DNA of 17,359 nt from Clostridiales bacterium (GTDB taxonomy: Bacteria; Bacillota; Clostridia; Oscillospirales; Oscillospiraceae), in NCBI GenBank assembly GCA_019418025.1, contig DYCR01000036.1, positions 1-17,359 on the forward strand, written 5' to 3'. The notes beneath the pieces are model-generated. The model saw nothing but the letters and a program-made list of their open reading frames with translations. It was not told the origin of the DNA and did no database searches. The position numbers were made by a program, and so were the translations under genes. Shown here one piece after another: positions 10,038 through 16,770 of this stretch (positions are counted from its first letter, which is position 1; the number at the start of each line of letters is the position of its first letter).

Positions 10038-10294
10038 CGGAAGAGTCCTCTGCGCGGCTTGGTGTCCTCGTAGCTCAGTGCGGTGATTTTTCCCTGTATG
10101 ACAAGAGCGCCGTCGTCCAAAGACAGGCATTTCAGACGCAGCTGCTCCCCTTGGATCATCAGGGTGCCTTGACTGGTGTTCAGCTCTACAAGCTCGTCAT
10201 CAAAGTGGATCACCTCGGTTGCGCCGGTGAGATCCAGTCTGTTTCTTTCATCCAAAGTCACTTTATGCGGCAGCTTGGTAACGGGATTTTCCAT
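10034..10294 (-). CDS. yabP: Sporulation protein YabP
   Basis: The 86-residue product starts MENPVTKLPHKVTLDERN, with AAAGGAGG well placed before the ATG at 10294; an upstream in-frame reading to 10405 lacks any binding site. The sequence is the small beta-rich YabP domain (HKVTLDERNRLDLTGATEVIHFDDE, LMIQGEQLRL, LVIQGKI), related to YqfC. In B. subtilis yabP is made in the mother cell under sigma-E and is needed for the spore cortex together with yabQ. Here the yabP stop overlaps the yabQ start, so the pair is coupled. It is the first gene of its block; the hslR/rqcP gene that usually precedes it in Bacillus is absent, and a divergent membrane protein gene lies upstream instead. Confidence 0.9.
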   Translation of the reverse strand: MENPVTKLPHKVTLDERNRLDLTGATEVIHFDDELVELNTSQGTLMIQGEQLRLKCLSLDDGALVIQGKITALSYEDTKPRRGLFR

Positions 10295-10360
10295 AGTACA
10301 TCCTCCTTTGCCACAGTTTACGCAGCGTGCAGGAGAATAGAACTGTTGATAATATGTAAA

Positions 10361-10368
10361 TTGCATGG
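10361..10368 (-). promoter_or_regulatory. Possible sigma-E -10 element upstream of yabP
   Basis: The minus strand reads CATGCAAT here, one base from the sigma-E -10 consensus CATACAAT. The expected -35 (ATA-centred, about 14 bases upstream) is poor, and a second candidate, CATATTAT, lies about ten bases closer to the gene. Because yabP and yabQ are sigma-E genes in other species, a sigma-E promoter is expected in this gap, but the match is weak. Confidence 0.25.
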
Positions 10369-10376
10369 GCAGGCTA

Positions 10377-10405
10377 TTGACGAAACCTCCTGCGCAGGGT
10401 ATCAT
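10377..10405 (+). promoter_or_regulatory. Sigma-A promoter of the DUF308 gene
   Basis: TTGACG (10377-10382), a 17-base spacer and TATCAT (10400-10405) form a near-consensus sigma-A promoter. The predicted start near 10412 gives a leader of about 18 bases carrying AAAGGGG ahead of the ATG at 10430. Confidence 0.75.
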
Positions 10406-10429
10406 GACAGAAAGAAAGGGGCGATTTTC

Positions 10430-10999
10430 ATGAAAGAAAATATTGCTAAAACCTTGTCCAGAGCCAAATGGGGCTCGATTGCGCTGATCGTATTCGGACT
10501 TGTTCTCGTATGCTTCCCGGATTTTGGATCCCGAACCGTGGCGGCGGTCATTGCTTGGGGCTTGATGATCGCAGGAACAGCCGGACTTGTGATCGGCGTG
10601 CTGAGCTGGCCGGCGTTTGGCTTCGGCACACTTGGCGGCAGCGGTATATCGCTGCTTGTGGGGCTGTATATTATGAGAAATCCGCTGTCGCTTGCATCCA
10701 TCCTTGGGGTGCTTCTGGGGGCGCTGTTGACGGTACAGGGATTAGGAGCACTGGCAGATGCACTGCGGCTGCGCAGAAACGGTGCGATCTGGGGCTTTAG
10801 TATGGTCTGGGCTTGTGTAACCCTCATTATGGGGCTGATCCTTATTTTCTCCCCGCTGACCACCTCCAGAATCGTCATGTCGATCACGGGACTGATCATG
10901 ATGGTGTGCGGCGGAGGCAATCTTTATACGCATGCCAAAGCGACCCCTTACATTCGTACTGCTCAGGGCAAAAGCCGCATTATTGACGCAGACGAATGA
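10430..10999 (+). CDS. DUF308/HdeD-like six-span membrane protein
   Basis: The ATG at 10430 lies behind AAAGGGG and a near-consensus promoter; earlier in-frame readings run through yabP on the other strand and are not genes. The 189-residue product has about six hydrophobic segments (roughly 15-33, 38-60, 65-81, 85-107, 113-134, 139-157) with many Gly residues. A short basic loop (ALRLRRNGA) lies between the fourth and fifth, and the tail is charged. This pattern is the DUF308/HdeD family, named for an E. coli acid-resistance membrane protein; the molecular function is unknown. It is a single-gene unit, divergent from yabP and convergent with spoVAE, with only 15 bases and no terminator between the stop codons. 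Family call is fairly firm; a link to acid stress or to sporulation is not shown. Confidence 0.85.
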   Translation: MKENIAKTLSRAKWGSIALIVFGLVLVCFPDFGSRTVAAVIAWGLMIAGTAGLVIGVLSWPAFGFGTLGGSGISLLVGLYIMRNPLSLASILGVLLGALLTVQGLGALADALRLRRNGAIWGFSMVWACVTLIMGLILIFSPLTTSRIVMSITGLIMMVCGGGNLYTHAKATPYIRTAQGKSRIIDADE

Positions 11000-11014
11000 A
11001 AGGGGCGGCGAGGT

Positions 11015-11371
11015 TCAGGCTTTATCCTTGGGCTTAAACAGCAGACTGCCCACAAGGCCTGCTATGATCGCAGCGGTGATCCCTCCGGCGGTAGCCTTGA
11101 GTCCACCTGTGAATATGCCGATAAATCCGCTTTCGTTGATGGCTTCCCGAACACCTCGGGCAAGGGTGCTTCCAAACCCTGTCAGCGGAACCGAGGCTCC
11201 GGCACCTGCGAAGTCAATGAAGGGCTGATAAATCCCCAATGCACCTAACAGCACGCCGACCACTACGTAGCTGACCAGAATCTTGGCAGGCGTGAGCCCT
11301 GTCAGGTCGATCAACAGCTGTCCGATCAGACACAGACAGCCGCCGATGATGAATGCTTTTAAATAGTCCAT
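11015..11371 (-). CDS. spoVAE: Stage V sporulation protein AE (SpoVAEB type)
   Basis: The 118-residue product starts MDYLKAFIIGG, with AAGGAGG seven bases before the ATG at 11371. It is a small integral membrane protein with about four hydrophobic segments and the family stretch TPAKILVSYVVVGVLLGALG, then FAGAGASVPLTGFG and GLKATAGGITAAI. This is the SpoVAC/SpoVAEB family, part of the channel that moves dipicolinic acid into the forespore and releases it during germination. It lies four bases after the spoVAD stop, in the usual AD-AE order. SpoVAC and SpoVAEB are distant paralogues; I choose AE from the length and the position after spoVAD. It ends 15 bases from the convergent DUF308 gene. 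Confidence 0.92.
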   Translation of the reverse strand: MDYLKAFIIGGCLCLIGQLLIDLTGLTPAKILVSYVVVGVLLGALGIYQPFIDFAGAGASVPLTGFGSTLARGVREAINESGFIGIFTGGLKATAGGITAAIIAGLVGSLLFKPKDKA

Positions 11372-11375
11372 GGAT

Positions 11376-12398
11376 TTACCTCCTTGATTCGATGCATACC
11401 CCGTGACATACACCGGGAATCGGCAATTTTTGCTGGGTGGATGTGGGGGAGAGCAAAGCACCGGTGCCGCAGAACAGGATCTTTTTGAGTTTGCCGGATT
11501 GCAGCTTGCTCAGCAGCTCAGAACACAGGACGATGGCGCTGCATCCGCATCCGGAGCCGCCTGCGTGAACGTCCTGCTTGGGGGCATCATAGACAAGGGT
11601 GCCGCAGTCGGTCAACTTGCCGCCGATGCTGATACCCTCCTTGCGGAACAGATACATCAGCGTCTCCTTGCCCAAGGAGCCTAAGTCTCCGGTCACGATC
11701 AGGTCAAAGTCCTCGGGAGCGCTGTGGGTGTCGTCAAAATGGGCCCGTATCGTGTCGAAGGCCGCAGGGGCCATGGCACAGCCCATATTCGTGGCATCCG
11801 TAATACCAAGATCTGTCACGGTCCCCACGGTTGCAGATGAGATCTCTATGGTCCCACGCTTTCCCTCTACAAGCGCTGCGCCGCTTCCGGTGACGGTCCA
11901 CTGAGCCGTCGGGGTCCGCTGTCCTCCGTAGCCCAGAGGGAAACGGTACTGCCGTTCGGAGGAGGCAAAGTGGGAGGAGGTCATTGCGACCACCTTGTCG
12001 GCATATCCGCCGCCGGCAGTCATGGCGGCCAGCATCAGGCTTTCAGCCATGGTGGAACAGGCTCCGTACAATCCCACATGGGGGATGCCCGTATTGCGCA
12101 GGGTGAACGACGAGCCGATACACTGGTTCAGCAGGTCGCCCGAGTAAACCAGATCGATATCTGTCCGGCTTAGATCGGCTTTTTTCAGCAGCCTGTCCAA
12201 GGCTAGCTGCTGCATTTTCTTCTCGGCCTGTTCCCAAGTCTTTTCTCCGAATTTTGTATCCTGAGAGGTCTGGTCGAACAGATGCCCCAGAGGTCCCTCA
12301 GACTCCTTTTTTCCGGCGATACTGGCCCAATTGGTGACACTGACCGGGGCAGCCGGACGAAAGCTTCGTTTTCCGATTTTGTTTTGTGCCATGATCAT
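11376..12398 (-). CDS. spoVAD: Stage V sporulation protein AD
   Basis: The 340-residue product (338 if the second ATG is used) is SpoVAD, which has a thiolase-like fold, lies on the inner spore membrane surface and binds dipicolinic acid for uptake into the forespore. Family stretches seen are VYSGDLLNQCIGSSF, GLYGACSTMAESL, VVAMTSSHFASSERQYRFP, DLGSLGKETL and HAGGSGCGCSA. The Cys in GACSTM sits where thiolases have their active Cys, although SpoVAD is not known as an enzyme. Starts at 12398 and 12392 are both possible: AAGGA is eight bases from the first and GAGGG six from the second. The gene leads a two-gene unit with spoVAE; no spoVAC precedes it, which is unusual. Expression in the forespore under sigma-G is expected from other species. 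Confidence 0.95.
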   Translation of the reverse strand: MIMAQNKIGKRSFRPAAPVSVTNWASIAGKKESEGPLGHLFDQTSQDTKFGEKTWEQAEKKMQQLALDRLLKKADLSRTDIDLVYSGDLLNQCIGSSFTLRNTGIPHVGLYGACSTMAESLMLAAMTAGGGYADKVVAMTSSHFASSERQYRFPLGYGGQRTPTAQWTVTGSGAALVEGKRGTIEISSATVGTVTDLGITDATNMGCAMAPAAFDTIRAHFDDTHSAPEDFDLIVTGDLGSLGKETLMYLFRKEGISIGGKLTDCGTLVYDAPKQDVHAGGSGCGCSAIVLCSELLSKLQSGKLKKILFCGTGALLSPTSTQQKLPIPGVCHGVCIESRR

Positions 12399-12416
12399 CC
12401 CTCATTTCCTTGAGGG
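12399..12416 (-). promoter_or_regulatory. Hairpin over the spoVAD ribosome binding site
   Basis: On the minus strand CCCTCA and TGAGGG (12411-12416 and 12399-12404) can pair around the loop AGGAAA, directly before the start codon. Both possible Shine-Dalgarno sequences (AAGGA in the loop, GAGGG in the stem) lie inside it, so folding could lower translation initiation. The stem is only 6 bp. Confidence 0.35.
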
Positions 12417-12417
12417 T

Positions 12418-12423
12418 AGTATA
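12418..12423 (-). promoter_or_regulatory. Possible -10 element of spoVAD
   Basis: The minus strand reads TTATACTA around here, which resembles both a sigma-A -10 (TATACT) and a sigma-G -10 (CATACTA, first base off). The upstream region overlaps the preceding terminator tail, and no clear -35 is seen, although GGTTA lies about 16 bases upstream. Confidence 0.3.
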
Positions 12424-12433
12424 AGCAATTCTG

Positions 12434-12472
12434 AAAAAAATAACCGGAAGTGAGAAACTTCCGGTTATTTTT
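12434..12472 (-). terminator. Terminator after the 95-residue unknown gene
   Basis: A 16-bp perfect stem (12436-12451 with 12457-12472) has a five-base loop, and on the minus strand runs into seven T residues (12440-12434). It begins eight bases after the stop of the unknown gene and isolates it from spoVAD. Confidence 0.9.
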
Positions 12473-12479
12473 GTATCGA

Positions 12480-12767
12480 TCATTTACCTGCCAGAGCCCG
12501 TTCCAGCCAAACAGAACCAAAATCAAGCGCAGTGTAGAGACCATCCTTCTCGCCTTTTTTAACGATACGGTCACGTCCCTTTGCGTTGGGGTCGGTGAGC
12601 TGAAGCTGAATGGAGACCTTGGTTGCGATATCGGTATCCTTGACCTTTTTGGTCTCGAGAATTTGCAGCATCACGATGTGGGAATCAGCCATGGAACCAT
12701 AATAAATCAGGTTATCCTTACGCATGAGGGGATGACCCTTATACATTAATCCTTTTTGTTCTGCCAT
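12480..12767 (-). CDS. Conserved-looking small protein of unknown function
   Basis: A real gene by its signs: AGGAGGT precedes the ATG at 12767, codon use is like its neighbours, and a strong terminator follows the TGA. The 95-residue product starts MAEQKGLMYKGHPLMRKDN and is soluble, with no signal peptide or membrane span. Alternating hydrophobic residues (IVMLQILET, KVSIQLQLTD) suggest beta strands, then a basic stretch (KGRDRIVKKGEKDG), and a helix-like end (YTALDFGSVWLERAL). I do not recognise a named family and assign no function. It stands between ireB and spoVAD as a single-gene unit with hairpins on both sides. Similar genes may be widespread in related gut Clostridia, but I cannot check this here. 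Confidence 0.8.
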   Translation of the reverse strand: MAEQKGLMYKGHPLMRKDNLIYYGSMADSHIVMLQILETKKVKDTDIATKVSIQLQLTDPNAKGRDRIVKKGEKDGLYTALDFGSVWLERALAGK

Positions 12768-12787
12768 TGAAACCTCCTGTTAGTGGG

Positions 12788-12805
12788 GATCGGACGGAGC
12801 CGATC
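12788..12805 (-). repeat. Small inverted repeat ahead of the unknown gene
   Basis: GATCGG (12788-12793) and CCGATC (12800-12805) form a 6-bp palindromic stem about 10 bases upstream of the AGGAGGT site. It could be a leader hairpin or an operator; no factor is recognised. Confidence 0.3.
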
Positions 12806-12838
12806 AAGAGTGGATAACGAACATGTGATGTGATGGAA

Positions 12839-12867
12839 ATGGGGCTTCTGCACTGCAAAAGCCCCAT
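12839..12867 (-). terminator. Probable terminator after ireB
   Basis: A 9-bp GC-rich stem (12839-12847 with 12859-12867) can be extended inward past a mismatch by TGCA/TGCA. It lies 13 bases after the ireB stop. The T tail on the minus strand is short (TTTCC), so termination may be partial. Confidence 0.6.
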
Positions 12868-12880
12868 AAATCACGAAAAA

Positions 12881-13129
12881 TTACCTGTCAAAGAGATAGC
12901 ACTGCACCAACTCTTGCAGCAGTTCGTCCCGGTCCAGCTTGCAAATCATGCTGCGGGCACCATTGTAATTCGTAATGTAGGTGGGATCCTCGGTAAGCAG
13001 ATAGCCCACAATCTGATTGATGGGGTTGTAGCCCTTTTCGTTCAGCGCGTCAAAAACATTGCGCAGGATCCGGCGCATATTTTCCTTGTCATCGCAGGGA
13101 ACCGTGAACTTGATCGTGTTATCCGTCAT
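12881..13129 (-). CDS. ireB: IreB family regulatory phosphoprotein (UPF0297/DUF965, YrzL)
   Basis: The 82-residue product starts MTDNTIKFTVPCDDKEN, with AAAGGAGGT eight bases before the ATG at 13129. The core EKGYNPINQIVGYLLTEDPTYI and the tail ARSMICKLDRDELLQEL are the hallmark of this family. In Enterococcus faecalis IreB is phosphorylated by the Ser/Thr kinase IreK and affects cephalosporin resistance. In Bacillus the gene (yrzL) is next to ruvX (yrrK) and yrzB; here neither is present, and ireB has its own promoter and terminator. The N-terminal threonines (T2, T5, T9) are candidate phosphorylation sites by comparison with E. faecalis, but this is inference. Cytoplasmic. Confidence 0.95.
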   Translation of the reverse strand: MTDNTIKFTVPCDDKENMRRILRNVFDALNEKGYNPINQIVGYLLTEDPTYITNYNGARSMICKLDRDELLQELVQCYLFDR

Positions 13130-13163
13130 GTAACCGACCTCCTTTGTCTGATATCTTGGTACT

Positions 13164-13192
13164 ATTATAGCCCAAATCTTATGATCTGTAAA
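13164..13192 (-). promoter_or_regulatory. Sigma-A promoter of ireB
   Basis: On the minus strand TTTACA (13192-13187), a 17-base spacer and a perfect TATAAT (13169-13164) lie 34 bases before the ireB ATG. This is a strong vegetative promoter and shows that ireB does not depend on pheST transcription. Confidence 0.85.
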
Positions 13193-13216
13193 GGTAGAAA
13201 CCATAAAGATTTTCTT

Positions 13217-13245
13217 AAAATGGGAGTGCATAGCACTCCCATTTT
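13217..13245 (-). terminator. Terminator after pheT
   Basis: A 13-bp perfect stem (13217-13229 with 13233-13245) has a three-base loop and a T4 tail inside the A/T part of the stem. It starts five bases after the pheT stop and ends the pheST transcript. Confidence 0.85.
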
Positions 13246-13250
13246 CGATA

Positions 13251-15638
13251 TCAACGCAGAACAGCGTTCAGTTGGACAGACAGAGCAGACAAAACCTTGG
13301 CAACGACACCTTCAGAATCGCTGTCGGTCAGGGTGCGGTCATCGGCACGCAGCTCCAGAGAAAATGCAAGGCTCTTCTTGCCTTCCGGAACACCCACGCC
13401 GCGGTAAATGTCAAACAGACGGACCTTGCGCAGCAGCTTGCCGGCGGAGGCGGTGATGACATCTTCAACCTGCGCAACGGTGACAGCCTCGTCACAGATC
13501 AGCGCAAGATCCCGGGTAACTGCGGGGTACTTGGGCAGGGGGACGAAGGTGGGCTCGGGCAGCTGAAGCGCAAAGGCTTTGCTGAAGTTCAGCTCAGCAC
13601 AGTAGACCTCGCCGTCAAAACCGTAGTTCTTCGCAACCAGAGGATGCACCTGACCCATATAGCCCAGATCCGTGCCATTGATGGATACCATTGCGCAGCG
13701 CCCGGGATGGTAGGAGGGATTGTCCTTTACAGCGGTGTAGACAGCCTTGGGCAGGCGCAGGCCGGAAAGGATCGACTCCAGCTCACCTTTCAAGGTAAAG
13801 AAGGTTTCTCCTGTTCCGTAGGTGCCGAGCAGCAGCATCTTGGGCTCCTCGGGGAGTGCTTCCCCGGGTACAGGGCGGTAGATCTTGGCAAGCTCGTAAA
13901 GCTTTGCAGATTTGTTGTGGTAAGCGTTGTTCCGAGACAGGACCTCCAGCATTGAGGGCAGTGCGATGGTGCGCATGATCGATGTGTCCTCACCCAACGG
14001 GTTCTGGATGCGCATTGCGTTGCGCAGGACGGAATCCTCGGGCAGACGGATCTGGTCAAAAACAGTGGGGGAAACGAAGGAGTAGGTGATGATCTCGCTG
14101 TAACCCAGTGCGCGGCACAGGGTTCCCGCCTTGTTTTCCGTGAGCATCAGGGGGGAATAGCCGCCCTGAGTAGAGGTCTTGAATGCAGTGGTGGGGATTT
14201 CGTTGTAGCCGTAGCTTCTGCCCACTTCCTCTGCGATATCTGCCATCAGGTTCAGGTCGGGACGCCAGGAGGGGACCAGAATGTTGTCGCCCTCTACCTT
14301 GACCTCCAACAGCTCTAGATACTTTACCATATCCTCCCGGGAAATATCGGTGCCAAGGAGACGGTTGATCTTTTCATGCTCCAGAGGCAGTGTTTTAGGC
14401 TGAGGCACATAATTCAGGATATCGATGATGCCGTCCATCACATCGCCGCATTCCAGCATTTCTACAAGCTCGCAGGCGCGCTCCACAGCGGGGACGGTCA
14501 TCATGGGGTCAAGATTTTTCTCGAACTTGCCGGATGCTTCGGTTCGCATGCCCAGTGCCAGAGCGGTCTGACGGATGGAGGTGCCGTTGAAGTTGGCAGA
14601 CTCAAATACGACACAGGTGGTGTCATCCTGCACCTCGGAGTTTTCACCGCCCATGATACCGGCAAGGCCGATGGCCTTTTCGCCGTCGGCGATCACCAGC
14701 ATGCCGGGTCTGAGATTACGGACACTGCCATCCAGAGTGGTGATGGTTTCGCCCTCGGCAGCCTCTCGGACCACGATCTGGCCGGAGGTGATGTAGCGGT
14801 AGTCAAATGCGTGCATGGGCTGACCGTACTCCAGCATGACGTAATTTGTGATATCCACGATATTGTTGATGGGTCGGATGCCGTTGGCGCGCAGACGCTG
14901 ACGCATCCATTTGGGAGAAGGTCCGACCTTTACGTTGGCGATCATGCGGGCGGAGTAGCGGTTGCACAGGTGTTCAGCCGGGACTTCAACATCCAATTTT
15001 TCAAAGATAGAGCCGGAGTCGCTGCCCTTGACCACGGGATCATGGTGCTTCATCTGCATGCCGAAGGCAGCGGCAGACTCTCTTGCAAGACCCATGATGG
15101 AGTAGCAGTCGGGGCGGTTGTTGGTGATCTCAAAATCAACAACCGTATCGTCGTTGCCGATGACCAGATTGATGTCGTCGCCGGGCTTGCAGGGCTCATC
15201 ATTGAGGATCCAGATGCCGTCGGCAAACACACCGGGCAGATCGTTTTCGGTCAGGCCCAGCTCTTGGAAGGAGCAGAGCATACCGTTGGATTTTTCACCG
15301 CGGAGCTTGCCCTTGGTGATGTGGACTCCGCCGGGGAGCCAAGAATTGTGCAGGGCAGCAGGGACCAAATCACCCTCATGGACATTTTGGGCGCCTGTGA
15401 CGATCTGGACAGGCTCGTCCTGTCCCACATCGATCTGGCAGACCCACATGTGGTCGGAGTTTTCGTGACGGACGATGCTGACGACCTTGCCCACCACAAC
15501 ATTTTTGATCTGAGCGTCCATGCGCTCATAGGTTTCGACCTTCTGACCGAAAACCGTCATGGTTTCTACATATTCCTTATCGGAGACGTGGGACAGATCC
15601 ACAAACTCCTCGTTGATCCATTTTCTGTTGAGTTTCAT
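13251..15638 (-). CDS. pheT: Phenylalanyl-tRNA synthetase beta subunit
   Basis: PheT pairs with PheS as an alpha2-beta2 enzyme that charges tRNA-Phe. The 795-residue product has the normal bacterial length. Domains in order: N-terminal MKLNRKWINEEFVDLS; an EMAP/Trbp-like tRNA-binding OB domain (about 40-150, with VVVGKVVSI and QIVTGAQNV); the B3/B4 editing domain (about 210-390, ITNYVMLEYGQPMHAFD, GIMGGENSEV), which removes mischarged Tyr; the B5 domain (about 405-475); a synthetase-like core; and the C-terminal ferredoxin-fold anticodon-binding domain (about 700-795, FVPLPKYPAVTRDLALI, DIYRGVGVPEGKKSLAF). AAGGAGGG lies before the ATG, 12 bases after the pheS stop. It shares the Phe T-box leader with pheS and ends at a terminator. 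Confidence 0.98.
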   Translation of the reverse strand: MKLNRKWINEEFVDLSHVSDKEYVETMTVFGQKVETYERMDAQIKNVVVGKVVSIVRHENSDHMWVCQIDVGQDEPVQIVTGAQNVHEGDLVPAALHNSWLPGGVHITKGKLRGEKSNGMLCSFQELGLTENDLPGVFADGIWILNDEPCKPGDDINLVIGNDDTVVDFEITNNRPDCYSIMGLARESAAAFGMQMKHHDPVVKGSDSGSIFEKLDVEVPAEHLCNRYSARMIANVKVGPSPKWMRQRLRANGIRPINNIVDITNYVMLEYGQPMHAFDYRYITSGQIVVREAAEGETITTLDGSVRNLRPGMLVIADGEKAIGLAGIMGGENSEVQDDTTCVVFESANFNGTSIRQTALALGMRTEASGKFEKNLDPMMTVPAVERACELVEMLECGDVMDGIIDILNYVPQPKTLPLEHEKINRLLGTDISREDMVKYLELLEVKVEGDNILVPSWRPDLNLMADIAEEVGRSYGYNEIPTTAFKTSTQGGYSPLMLTENKAGTLCRALGYSEIITYSFVSPTVFDQIRLPEDSVLRNAMRIQNPLGEDTSIMRTIALPSMLEVLSRNNAYHNKSAKLYELAKIYRPVPGEALPEEPKMLLLGTYGTGETFFTLKGELESILSGLRLPKAVYTAVKDNPSYHPGRCAMVSINGTDLGYMGQVHPLVAKNYGFDGEVYCAELNFSKAFALQLPEPTFVPLPKYPAVTRDLALICDEAVTVAQVEDVITASAGKLLRKVRLFDIYRGVGVPEGKKSLAFSLELRADDRTLTDSDSEGVVAKVLSALSVQLNAVLR

Positions 15639-15650
15639 GGTAATCCCTCC

Positions 15651-16694
15651 TTAGAACTGATTCAGGAACCGAACGTCGTTGTCAAAAATCAAACGCAGAT
15701 CGTTGATCCGCAGGCGGCCCATGGCCATACGCTCAAGGCCCATGCCAAAGGCAAAGCCGGAGTATTTCTCCGGATCGATACCGCAGTTGGAAAGCACCTC
15801 GGGGTGAACCATGCCGGCACCAAGAAGCTCGATCCAGCCCTCGCCGTGGCAGGTGGAGCAAACCTGACCGTCTACTTCGCCGGTGCCGTGGCACTTGTGA
15901 CACTGCATATCCATCTCGCAGCTGGGCTCAGTAAAGGGGAAGTGATGGGGACGGAACCGCATTTGCAGGTCCTGACCATAAATGCGCTTCATCAGGGTGA
16001 TCAGTGCGCCCTTCAGGTCGCCCATGGTGATGTTCTCCGCCACCACCAGACCTTCGATCTGATGGAACATGGGGGAGTGGGTCGCATCGGCCTCGTCCTT
16101 GCGGAACACACGGCCGGGAGCCAGAATACAGATGGGAGGCTCGGAAATCTCCATGGCACGGATCTGCATAGGGCTGGTCTGGGTGCGCAGCAGGACAGAA
16201 TCGTCATCATTGAAATAGAAGGTGTCGGAACGGTCCCGAGAGGGGTGGCCCTCCTCGATATTCAGACGGGTGAAGTTATAGCTTGCCAGCTCTACCTCGG
16301 GGCCGTCTACCACCTGATATCCCATACCCACAAAGATATCCTTGATCTCCTGAAGGATCATGTTCATGGGATGCTGATGTCCCATGAGGACCTCCTCACC
16401 GGGGATGGTGACATCGACACATTCGCATGCCAGCTTTTCCTCCAGAGCGGATGCCTCGAGGGCGGTTTTGCGCTCTTCAAGTTTCTTTTCGATTTCTGCA
16501 CGGACGGCATTTGCCAGCTGACCCATGACAGGGCGCTCCTCAGCGCTCAGCTTGCCCATCTGCTTCAGCACGGCAGTCAGTTCACCCTTTTTGCCCAGAA
16601 GCTTGACACGCAGCTCTTCCAGAGCAGGCAGATTTGCAGCAGCATCAAGGGCGGACATGGCACTGGTCTTGATTTGTTCCAATTGCTGTTTCAT
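15651..16694 (-). CDS. pheS: Phenylalanyl-tRNA synthetase alpha subunit
   Basis: The catalytic subunit of the synthetase activates phenylalanine with ATP. The 347-residue product starts MKQQLEQIK with AAAGGAG eight bases upstream; the longer reading to 16727 covers the terminator region. Residues 1-85 form the coiled-coil tRNA-binding arm. Class II motifs follow: HPMNMILQEIKDIF with motif 1 features, RTQTSPMQIRAM and FRKDEADATHSPMFHQIEGL of motif 2, and FGMGLERMAMGRL of motif 3. Between motifs 2 and 3 are two Cys pairs, CHKCHGTG (265-272) and CSTCHGEG (279-286), that probably bind zinc and look like DnaJ knuckles; many Firmicute PheS have a related CxxC pair but shorter spacing. Expression is controlled by the T-box leader upstream. 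Confidence 0.98.
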   Translation of the reverse strand: MKQQLEQIKTSAMSALDAAANLPALEELRVKLLGKKGELTAVLKQMGKLSAEERPVMGQLANAVRAEIEKKLEERKTALEASALEEKLACECVDVTIPGEEVLMGHQHPMNMILQEIKDIFVGMGYQVVDGPEVELASYNFTRLNIEEGHPSRDRSDTFYFNDDDSVLLRTQTSPMQIRAMEISEPPICILAPGRVFRKDEADATHSPMFHQIEGLVVAENITMGDLKGALITLMKRIYGQDLQMRFRPHHFPFTEPSCEMDMQCHKCHGTGEVDGQVCSTCHGEGWIELLGAGMVHPEVLSNCGIDPEKYSGFAFGMGLERMAMGRLRINDLRLIFDNDVRFLNQF

Positions 16695-16729
16695 GGAATT
16701 CTCTCCTTTAAGAAAGTTAAAATACAAAG

Positions 16730-16770
16730 AAAAAACGGTCTTTCATCCCACCAATGGGGACGAAAGACCG
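16730..16770 (-). terminator. T-box controlled terminator ahead of pheS
   Basis: The arms 16762-16770 and 16736-16744 pair perfectly and extend inward through a G-U pair and TCCC/GGGA, followed on the minus strand by six T residues. It overlaps the 3' half of the T-box antiterminator and is the off-switch of the riboswitch. Confidence 0.9.

Noticed and set aside
9887..10429. Long N-terminal extension of the DUF308 protein
   Set aside because: It is antisense to yabP and yabQ, and the promoter and ribosome binding site just before 10430 fix the start.
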